From NCBI GenBank assembly GCA_023397045.1, contig JAEWUR010000235.1:1-5517 (forward strand): a DNA stretch of 5,517 bases. Reading direction: 5' to 3'. The notes below the pieces were generated by a model. That model did not search any database. It was not told the origin of the DNA and saw only the letters and a program-made list of their open reading frames with translations. This document shows, piece by piece, positions 1 to 4,755 of the stretch; the stretch's first letter is position 1; the number at the start of each line of letters is the position of its first letter. The DNA comes from Planctomycetota bacterium (lineage in GTDB: Bacteria; Planctomycetota; Planctomycetia; Pirellulales; Thermoguttaceae). Made by a program: the position numbers and the translations under genes.

Positions 1-148
1 CGGCCATCACCAACCCCATCGACGCCGCCCGAAGATCGTCGAGCTTCAACTCGATGTGCTGCGATGCCCGTCTTCCATGCGTCAAGCAGGCGGTCGCCGC
101 GATGAGGAATCCCGCAAGGCCAATAAAATAAAAGGTGGCGCTGAACAT
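1..148 (-). CDS. Partial small membrane-anchored hypothetical protein (N-terminus only)
   Basis: On the minus strand an ATG at 148-146 opens a frame that stays open for 49 codons to the window edge, so the C-terminus is missing. The product starts MFSATFYFIGLAGFLIAATA, a hydrophobic stretch of about 20 residues that looks like a signal anchor or transmembrane helix. It continues with CLTHGRR, a basic flank, and then a more polar segment (HIELKLDDLRAAS). A purine-rich AAGAGAA lies five bases upstream of the ATG and can serve as ribosome binding site. I do not recognise the family. The gene is divergent from the histidine kinase, with 284 bases between the two starts. The hydrophobic N-terminus followed by a basic patch, plus the Shine-Dalgarno-like sequence, supports a real gene, but only 49 residues are visible and chance cannot be excluded. 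Confidence 0.5.
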   Translation of the reverse strand, partial: MFSATFYFIGLAGFLIAATACLTHGRRASQHIELKLDDLRAASMGLVMA

Positions 149-432
149 GGGTATTCTCTTTTCTTGATACCGGAAAACTGGTCAATCTTTTCGTGTCGCC
201 AGCGGCGGAATCACTCTGGGTCGACACCACGGAGGGGGTAAGTCGACGTATCCTGCGCTCGTTCGCGCTCGAACATCAACAAACGTATGTTGTGGTAGGA
301 AAATGTCAAATTACTGATCCCCCAAACGATCTAATCGTTATAGGTGGCCGTACTAGACGCTTTTGCCTCCACAGCATATATAAGCAACAGAGAAGATGGG
401 CAACTCGGCTCCGCATCGAATTCGAGACACAC
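149..432. other. Divergent intergenic region between the edge gene and the histidine kinase
   Basis: About 284 bases with no convincing gene. The kinase reading frame is open upstream to position 193, but that translation shows no domain character and the DNA is AT-richer around 290-400, so I treat it as non-coding. It holds a TATATAA at 377-383 that could act as a -10 element for the kinase, without a matching -35. It also holds a perfect TTGACA on the minus strand (309-304), with TACGTT 16 bases on (287-282), as a possible promoter for the edge gene. There are two short inverted repeats: CAACA/TGTTG at 277-292 and AACGAT/ATCGTT at 325-339. All these sites are weak individually. Confidence 0.5.
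282..309 (-). promoter_or_regulatory. Possible promoter of the edge gene
   Basis: The minus strand reads TTGACA (309-304), a full match to the sigma-70 -35 consensus, followed after 16 bases by TACGTT (287-282), a 3/6 match to TATAAT. It points toward the minus-strand gene starting at 148, leaving a leader of about 125 bases. The -10 is poor and planctomycete promoters are not well defined, so this is only a candidate. Confidence 0.22.
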
Positions 433-1527
433 ATGGAACGGTCGAAGATCACCAGGGAACAACTCATCGAAGACTTGCGAAAAAGCGACCAGTTCCATCG
501 AACGCTTCTCGAATCTTCGCCCGACGCCGTCGTTGTCACCGATCTTGACGGTCGCGCGATTTACGCATCGCGCCGCACGGCGGAGATCTTCGGCTTCTCC
601 ACGGTCGACGAATTGCTCGGCAAAAATCCGCTCGAGTTCATGGTGCCGAACGACCTTCCTCGCATGTTCGCCGATTTGCAACACACGGCCGACGGCGGCG
701 CTTCGAAAAAGGTCGAGTACAATTTCGTTCGCGTCGACGGCAGCCCGTTTCTCGGCGAAGTCTCCGGGGCGGTCATCCGGGACGATTCAGGCTGCCCGGT
801 CGCCATGATGGGATTGATGCGAGACGTTTCCGATCGGAAGAAAGCCGACGACGCCGTTCAACGCGAACGCCGCGCGTTGCAGCGACTCTTGCGGTCGAGC
901 GACCACGAGCGGCAGTTGATCGCCTATGAAATCCATGACGGACTCGCGCAGCAGTTAGCCGGCGCAATCATGCAGTTCGAAACCTATCGGGAGCGTGCCG
1001 GCGCGATGTCCGAGTCGTCGGCCGAGGCGTTCCAGGCCGCAATGACCACGTTGTATCAGGCGAATATCGAAGCCCGACGACTCATCAGCGGCGTCCGGCC
1101 GCCCATCCTCGATCAGTCCGGCGTCATGGCGGCCATCGCCTTGCTGATTCATGAACAGGAGCAACTTCACGGCGCGAAGATCGAGTTCCAGAGCAGCGTC
1201 GATTTCCACCGGTTGGCGCCCACGCAGGAAAACGCCGTCTACCGGATCGTTCAGGAATCGCTCAGCAACGCGTGCCGGCACAGCCGAAGCAGCCGCATCG
1301 CGGTCAACGTCATCCAACACGACCGGCGTCTGCGCATCACGGTCCGCGATTGGGGGATCGGGTTCGACGTCGAGAACGTCGACGGCGAGCGGTTCGGCCT
1401 CGAGGGAATTCGCGAACGCTCGCGGCTGCTTGGCGGCGAGGCGGTCATCGAAAGCCAGCCGGGGCAGGGCACCCAAGTCACGGTCGATTTGCCCCTGCTG
1501 ATGCCCTACGAACCCGACGCGAAATAA
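433..1527 (+). CDS. PAS-domain sensor histidine kinase, NarL/DegS (HisKA_3) type
   Basis: A 364-residue cytoplasmic two-component sensor kinase. A PAS domain at about residues 18-135 (core ESSPDAVVVTDLDGRAIYAS, ending MRDVSDRKKADD) leads through a short charged helix into a HisKA_3 dimerisation/phosphoacceptor region. There EIHDGLAQQLAG carries the predicted phospho-histidine H168. A GHKL ATPase domain follows, with N-box VQESLSNACRHS (N279), G1 box DWGIGFD (D306) and G2 box FGLEGIRERSRLLGG. This arrangement is standard for kinases that signal to NarL/LuxR-type response regulators. No transmembrane segment or signal peptide is seen, so the ligand or redox signal is presumably sensed in the cytoplasm. 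I chose the ATG at 433 because the PAS linker begins there and the upstream in-frame sequence lacks domain character; a GAG six bases upstream is a weak ribosome binding site. No partner regulator lies in the window, so it is an orphan here. The family call is secure; the start is less so. Confidence 0.92.
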   Translation: MERSKITREQLIEDLRKSDQFHRTLLESSPDAVVVTDLDGRAIYASRRTAEIFGFSTVDELLGKNPLEFMVPNDLPRMFADLQHTADGGASKKVEYNFVRVDGSPFLGEVSGAVIRDDSGCPVAMMGLMRDVSDRKKADDAVQRERRALQRLLRSSDHERQLIAYEIHDGLAQQLAGAIMQFETYRERAGAMSESSAEAFQAAMTTLYQANIEARRLISGVRPPILDQSGVMAAIALLIHEQEQLHGAKIEFQSSVDFHRLAPTQENAVYRIVQESLSNACRHSRSSRIAVNVIQHDRRLRITVRDWGIGFDVENVDGERFGLEGIRERSRLLGGEAVIESQPGQGTQVTVDLPLLMPYEPDAK

Positions 1528-1581
1528 TCGTCACGGCGAGGTCTGCCGATCGCGGCGACGGACTCGGCGGGGGGGCCGCGC

Positions 1582-1676
1582 AAAAAAAAGGGGGCCTTTG
1601 ACGTGCCACCTTACATAGTGGCGGACCGGGCAGTAAGGGCAAGGTAACCGTCCGGTCTTAGTTCGTCAGAGGCCCC
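1582..1676 (-). terminator. Intrinsic terminator on the minus strand (P1 stem plus U8)
   Basis: Read on the minus strand, GGGGCCTCTGACG (1676-1664) pairs with CGTCAAAGGCCCC (1603-1591) except for one A-C mismatch. The stem is followed by one C and then eight T (1589-1582). A GC-rich stem ending in a U-tract is the classic Rho-independent signal. The loop of about 60 bases is unusual but is itself folded into two hairpins. It would end either a small RNA started near 1717 or read-through from the BRCT-MerR-TPR gene over 300 bases upstream. No U-tract follows on the plus strand, so it is not an evident terminator for the kinase. Confidence 0.6.
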
Positions 1677-1722
1677 ACGGGCCAATCCTCGTTCACGGCG
1701 AATCATCGATTCGCTTGGCCCG
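1582..1722 (-). ncRNA. Candidate structured small RNA with three-way junction (family not recognised)
   Basis: The segment folds into a closed three-way junction. P1 is 1591-1603 with 1664-1676 (13 pairs, one non-Watson-Crick). P2 is GCCAC 1605-1609 with GTGGC 1618-1622. P3 is GACCGG 1624-1629 with CCGGTC 1652-1657. Junction linkers are 1, about 1 and about 6 bases. The P2 loop (CTTAC, 1610-1614) is complementary to the P3 loop (GTAAG, 1633-1637), allowing a loop-loop contact. An adjacent stem, 1678-1685/1715-1722, stacks directly on hairpin 1698-1714. On the minus strand the 3' arm of P1 runs straight into eight U, and a promoter-like pair lies at 1752-1724, which together suggest an independent transcript of about 130-140 bases. 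Against this strand, the three imperfect pairs are G-U on the plus strand but A-C on the minus strand, and the predicted start near 1717 would clip one arm of the adjacent stem. It could also be only an elaborate terminator or a 3' UTR element. I know of no matching RNA class. Confidence 0.42.
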
Positions 1723-1723
1723 C

Positions 1724-1752
1724 TCTATATGCACGTACCGTGCCATTAGCAA
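1724..1752 (-). promoter_or_regulatory. Possible sigma-70-like promoter for the candidate small RNA
   Basis: The minus strand reads TTGCTA (1752-1747, 4/6 to TTGACA), a spacer of exactly 17 bases, and TATAGA (1729-1724, 4/6 to TATAAT). The predicted transcription start is about 1719-1715. The spacer contains the perfect hairpin GCACG-TAC-CGTGC (1731-1743), which as DNA could be an operator between -35 and -10. Orientation and spacing fit transcription into the structured element, but both hexamers are imperfect. Confidence 0.35.
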
Positions 1753-1884
1753 TCTTTTTCCGGCCGGTCGCGATGAAATCGACGGAACTCTTTGCCGGAA
1801 AACGGATTTCGGCGAATCGCCTGACCGAGCGACGTATTCCGCCCCAGAATCGTCACCCTCGGGCCGCCCGGCCATCGCAGCATT

Positions 1885-1915
1885 CTGCAACACCCGCCGT
1901 ATCGTGCTGCAACAC
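1885..1915. repeat. Direct repeat CTGCAACAC, two copies 22 bases apart
   Basis: CTGCAACAC occurs at 1885-1893 and again at 1907-1915, a start-to-start distance of 22 bases or about two helical turns, so both copies face the same side of the DNA. The second copy is followed directly by A7. The placement resembles a tandem protein-binding site, but no factor can be named. Confidence 0.4.
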
Positions 1916-1989
1916 AAAAAAAGGCTTTTGAAGAAAGACGGGGCGAATGCAGAAATCCCTCCCGGCGGAATCGGGGGGCAAATGCAACG

Positions 1990-3120
1990 TCATCCGTTGT
2001 TCTGAAGTCGCATTCGCGCTTCTTCGGCCCAAGGGCTGTTGGGCGACTGTTCGACGAACGCCCGCCAATGCTCTTCGGCGCGATCGCGCTGGTTCATTTC
2101 ATCGAGCGTGCGGGCAAGGTGATAACGGACGTCGGCATAGTCGGGATGGTAGCGCAACGCGCCTTCGAACGCCGCGACGGCCAACTCGCTCTGCCCCATC
2201 TCGACCAGAACGCAGCCGAGATTCGCCCGGGCTTCGACGTAATCCTCGTCCAACTCGATGGCCATGTAGTATCGCTCGCGCGCCCCGCCGAGATCGCCGA
2301 GCCGATAGAGCAATTCGGCCACCTGGAAACAAATCTCGGCCTTCGGACCGGCGGCCGCCATCGCCGCGCGATACATTTCGGCCGCCGAGGCCAACTGACC
2401 GTCTTCTTCCAACTCGGCCGCCAGCGAACACATCTGCTCGGGCGTCGTCGGCACGGCCTGTTGCGGCGTCGGTTCGCCCTGCCACGCATCAAAATCGAAT
2501 CGGAGTTGTCCGCCCGGCTCGATCAGCCCGTCGCCTTGGCGAAGCAGAATCTTTTTGCCCTGGATAATGATCGACAGTTGCGCCAACGGCCGTGCGACGT
2601 CGGGCAGACTGCGCGCCAGCGATTCCAGTTGCTTTTCGATCGCCCGGGGCGAGACGCCGGCCGCCAACAATTCGGCCAACCGCCGGGCCGTGGCCACCTC
2701 TTGAAAATCGAAGTAGGGCAGCCGGCGAACCTCGCGCGCCGGAACGATCAATCCGCGACGATGCCAACGGCGAATCACCGCGACCGGCACGCCGAGCAGT
2801 TCGGCCAACATCGCCGGGGTATAGAGCCGATGCACCTCATGCTGCGCGTCGACCAGGCCGAGCCGCTGCCAAAGTTGGGTCTCGGCGACCACTTCGATCG
2901 CCCCCTGTTCGACCTGCTCTCGCGTGGCCTCGTCGAGCCAATCGTCCTGGCCATCCGAGCCGGCCGAGGGAAGTTGCTCGTCGCCGACGACGATCATCGT
3001 GGCCGAGGGGTCAGCTTTTTCCAGAACGACCGCGCCATGCTGCCGGACCAGTTGGGCGGCCTCGCGCCGGGCCATGCTGGCCAGCTTGCCGACGAACGCG
3101 ATCCGCTGATTTTCGAGCAT
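1990..3120 (-). CDS. BRCT - MerR-type HTH - TPR regulatory/scaffold protein
   Basis: A 376-residue soluble protein of three modules. Residues 3-91 resemble a BRCT domain like that of bacterial NAD-dependent DNA ligase (RIAFVGKLASMARREAAQLV, then HGAVV, MIVVG and a closing W84 before LGL). Residues 99-168 form a MerR-family winged helix-turn-helix (YTPAMLAELLGV, VIRRWHRRGLI, then an FDFQEVATARRLAELLAAGVS helix pair). A linker contains SIIIQGKKILLRQGDG. Residues 227-361 hold about four tetratricopeptide-like repeats (for example AEICFQVAELLYRLGDLGGA and VEARANLGCVLVEMGQSELA). BRCT domains bind phosphopeptides or DNA ends, MerR HTHs bind DNA and TPRs bind proteins, so a DNA-associated adaptor or regulator is plausible; its targets are unknown. 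The start ATG at 3120-3118 has a GGAG about 11 bases upstream. The gene lies 70 bases downstream of the YTV gene on the same strand. The domain calls come from residue patterns; MerR and TPR are firmest. Confidence 0.88.
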   Translation of the reverse strand: MLENQRIAFVGKLASMARREAAQLVRQHGAVVLEKADPSATMIVVGDEQLPSAGSDGQDDWLDEATREQVEQGAIEVVAETQLWQRLGLVDAQHEVHRLYTPAMLAELLGVPVAVIRRWHRRGLIVPAREVRRLPYFDFQEVATARRLAELLAAGVSPRAIEKQLESLARSLPDVARPLAQLSIIIQGKKILLRQGDGLIEPGGQLRFDFDAWQGEPTPQQAVPTTPEQMCSLAAELEEDGQLASAAEMYRAAMAAAGPKAEICFQVAELLYRLGDLGGARERYYMAIELDEDYVEARANLGCVLVEMGQSELAVAAFEGALRYHPDYADVRYHLARTLDEMNQRDRAEEHWRAFVEQSPNSPWAEEARMRLQNNG

Positions 3121-3142
3121 TATGGCATGCTCCGCTGGGTGA

Positions 3143-3178
3143 CGACACCAGTGTCGCCGACCGTCGGCGTCCTGTCAA
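3143..3178 (-). promoter_or_regulatory. Possible promoter and paired hairpins ahead of the BRCT-MerR-TPR gene
   Basis: The minus strand has a perfect TTGACA (3178-3173) followed after 17 bases by GACACT (3155-3150), only 3/6 to the -10 consensus. The same 70-base spacer holds two touching hairpins, CGACA/TGTCG (3143-3156) and CGCCGA/TCGGCG (3155-3169), neither followed by a U-tract. They could attenuate or process a transcript coming from the YTV gene, or be an operator over the promoter. Confidence 0.3.
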
Positions 3179-3190
3179 TGCGGTGAAAAA

Positions 3191-4384
3191 TCACGCGCCG
3201 GGGTTCGGATAGACCTGCGACTGCGGCGCGGGCACCGGCTTCATCGGCGGCACCGACCGACTCGGCTGCTTCTGCTCCCCGTCGATCGGTTGCGGAGCGG
3301 CGGCTTCATCGCCGAGCGACGGTTTCGTCTCCGCCGCGCCGTTCGATTCCGGTTTGGCCGGAGTGGGTTGGGCGGTGGCCGTCGGAGCCGCCGTCTCAGC
3401 GGTCGTGATCGGATTGCCGCACGCATCCAACGGCACGCGATAGCAAACCAGTCGCGGCACGTTGCACGTATAGGTCACGGGAATCCGCTTCTCGACGGTC
3501 CGAGGAATGCGAACCGTTTGTTGCTCGGCCACCATGCGGCAGACCTGATAAGGAACCTTGTCGACGCGCTCTTCGTAGACCATGCGGCACGTCGTCACCG
3601 GCACTTTGCGCACCACTTGTTCGGTCACCATCTTGCAGACCTGCACCGGCACCTTGCGGCATACCCGTTCCGGCACATACTTGCACACCTGAACCGGGAT
3701 TTGCTCGGAGACGTTCTCCGCCACGTAACTCGTTTGCGGGATCTGCTGAGCGATGACGTTCGGCTGCCAAACGCGCTGAACCTCGTATTGGCCGCGCGGC
3801 GTTTGAACCCAGTAGAGGCCCGGATGTTGATAAACGGTTCGGCCGGTCGCCGGATCGACGGCGCATGTGCCCGACTGCCAGGTCAACCGCGTCGACGGCA
3901 CGGCCGGTTTCATCACGACTTGTTCGCGATAGCAGCCCTGGTCGACATACTGTGTTCGATAGGTGGTCACCGGCTTCAACACGGTCCGGCACTGCGTCTG
4001 GTAGGCCGTCTCGTAGACGGGTTTCATCACGGTATAGCTCTCGTCGCGTTCGGCGGTTTCATAGACCGGACGCTGCACGGTGTAGGTCTCTTCCCGTTCG
4101 CTGGTTTCCATGACCGGCCGCGCGACCGTGTACCGATTCTCGCGAACGGCGGTCTCCCAGACCGGCTTGTAGCTGGTCACCTGTCGCTCTTCGCAAACCG
4201 TTTCATACTCGATCCGATAGGCCGTATGCTGCTGCTGATCGTAGACCGTCTGGTAAACGATCCGATAGGTCTGTCCGGTGGGGCAAGTCAGGCATGCCGC
4301 CGACGGGCAATCCTGTGCGGCAACCGACCCGGCCAGCGCCGAGAGCATCGAGAATCCCAACAGCCAATGTATGCGCGCGATCAT
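3191..4384 (-). CDS. Exported YTV-repeat (16-residue tandem repeat) protein
   Basis: A 397-residue secreted protein. Residues 1-23 form a Sec signal peptide (MIARIHWLLG, hydrophobic core, cleavage likely after SVAA). The mature part has two blocks of 16-residue repeats. Block A, about residues 40-147, has units such as YTVARPVMETSEREET starting at 40, 56, 72, 85, 101, 117 and 133. Block B, residues 229-292, is four exact-length units like VPVQVCKMVTEQVVRK, with cysteines at 234, 250, 266 and 282. Between them lies a W/Y/P-rich spacer (QHPGLYWVQTPRGQYEVQ). The tail, residues 325-397, is Pro/Ala/Thr/Lys-rich and probably disordered. Alternating hydrophobic residues imply beta-strand stacking. 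Such YTV proteins are characteristic of planctomycetes and are usually annotated as of unknown function, presumably in the envelope. I preferred the ATG at 4384 over an in-frame ATG at 4429 because the signal peptide starts there and AAAGGGA sits five bases upstream. Confidence 0.88.
   Translation of the reverse strand: MIARIHWLLGFSMLSALAGSVAAQDCPSAACLTCPTGQTYRIVYQTVYDQQQHTAYRIEYETVCEERQVTSYKPVWETAVRENRYTVARPVMETSEREETYTVQRPVYETAERDESYTVMKPVYETAYQTQCRTVLKPVTTYRTQYVDQGCYREQVVMKPAVPSTRLTWQSGTCAVDPATGRTVYQHPGLYWVQTPRGQYEVQRVWQPNVIAQQIPQTSYVAENVSEQIPVQVCKYVPERVCRKVPVQVCKMVTEQVVRKVPVTTCRMVYEERVDKVPYQVCRMVAEQQTVRIPRTVEKRIPVTYTCNVPRLVCYRVPLDACGNPITTAETAAPTATAQPTPAKPESNGAAETKPSLGDEAAAPQPIDGEQKQPSRSVPPMKPVPAPQSQVYPNPGA
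3509..3700 (-). repeat. Four 48-bp in-gene repeats (V/IPxxVC block)
   Basis: Codons 229-292 of the YTV protein comprise four 16-codon units beginning IPVQVC, VPVQVC, VPVTTC and VPYQVC. Each carries a cysteine at its sixth position and ends in a basic or polar residue pair. The period is exactly 48 bases with diverged codons, so this is a protein-level repeat rather than a recent DNA duplication. Confidence 0.8.
3989..4132 (-). repeat. Three 48-bp in-gene repeats (YTV block)
   Basis: Codons 85-132 comprise three 16-codon units: YTVARPVMETSEREET, YTVQRPVYETAERDES and YTVMKPVYETAYQTQC. Looser units extend the block on both sides (about 3944-4267). These are the signature repeats of the protein family. 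Confidence 0.8.
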
Positions 4385-4755
4385 ATCAATCCCTTTCGTT
4401 CGCCGTCGGTCACGGCAAATCGGAACCAATTACTGAAAAAATATCCCTTCAAGTGAGTCTGCCAGATAATTTTAGGTCAAGCAACCGTCCGGTGTAGCCG
4501 AATAAAACGGATTCGATCCGAAATTCAATACGCATCAATAGTTAGCAAAGGCGAAATTTTTTGAAGTTTTCGCCCGCGCGCGCCGACACGGCAGATCTCC
4601 CGCAGTTTACGCAAGCTGTTTTACCGTAACAGTTTGCAGCAAAGGCCTTCCCAGCCGCTACAACCGGACCCAAGCGGGCCGCAAACGGCATTCTATAACA
4701 ATAGAGATGGTCTTCCCTTTCCTTGCCGCAAACGATCGGCGACAATCGACGAACC
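4385..4755. other. Divergent intergenic region between the YTV and ligase genes
   Basis: A 371-base region with no convincing gene, AT-rich at 4430-4570. It contains hairpins CGGAT-TCG-ATCCG (4508-4520) and GGCGAAA/TTTCGCC with an 11-base T-rich loop (4550-4574). It also carries a CG dinucleotide run (4573-4581) and, on the plus strand, a TATAAC at 4694-4699. The promoters of both flanking genes must lie here, but I see no complete -35/-10 pair for either. Confidence 0.5.
4694..4699 (+). promoter_or_regulatory. Possible -10 element of the lipoate ligase gene
   Basis: TATAAC matches the -10 consensus at five of six bases and lies about 57 bases before the ATG at 4756. No -35 hexamer is found at 16-18 bases upstream, so this stands alone. 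Confidence 0.22.

Larger units (their letters stand above)
1528..1989. other. Long convergent intergenic region rich in inverted repeats
   Basis: A 462-base gap between the kinase stop and the stop of the BRCT-MerR-TPR gene. Small open frames exist on both strands but none shows a domain, a hydrophobic segment or a ribosome binding site that I would trust. Instead the region contains clustered perfect or near-perfect stems: 1591-1603/1664-1676, 1605-1609/1618-1622, 1624-1629/1652-1657, 1678-1685/1715-1722, 1698-1704/1708-1714, 1731-1735/1739-1743, 1758-1762/1783-1787 and 1811-1814/1818-1821. It also has homopolymer runs (G7 at 1569-1575, A8 at 1582-1589, A7 at 1916-1922) and a 9-base direct repeat at 1885 and 1907. 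The left half looks like RNA-coding or regulatory DNA; the right half has little beyond the direct repeat. Confidence 0.6.

Noticed and set aside
193..432. 80-residue N-terminal extension of the kinase frame
   Set aside because: The upstream in-frame translation has no domain or membrane character and covers AT-richer DNA with promoter-like TATATAA; the ATG at 433 begins the PAS linker.
1957..1978. CCCTCC/GGGGGG stem as terminator of the BRCT-MerR-TPR gene
   Set aside because: The pairing is low complexity with several possible registers and no U-tract follows on the minus strand.
1715..2005. 96-codon plus-strand open frame in the convergent gap
   Set aside because: No ribosome binding site, no domain or hydrophobic pattern, and it overlaps the inverted-repeat cluster and the end of the opposite gene.
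2068..3186. Long plus-strand open frame (372 codons) opposite the BRCT-MerR-TPR gene
   Set aside because: Its translation is Arg/His/Leu/Gly-rich without recognisable domains, while the minus strand encodes clear BRCT, MerR and TPR modules. It is an antisense shadow of a GC-rich gene.
3509..4267. Tandem repeats as a CRISPR array
   Set aside because: The 48-bp units are diverged, in frame, have no spacers, and encode a 16-residue protein repeat.
3290..4456. Long plus-strand open frame (388 codons) opposite the YTV gene
   Set aside because: It reads as His/Arg-rich repeats that mirror the YTV repeat codons; the minus strand has a signal peptide, a ribosome binding site and a known repeat family.
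4550..4574. GGCGAAA/TTTCGCC hairpin as a terminator
   Set aside because: It lies between two divergent gene starts, where no transcript needs ending, and only three T follow on the minus strand.
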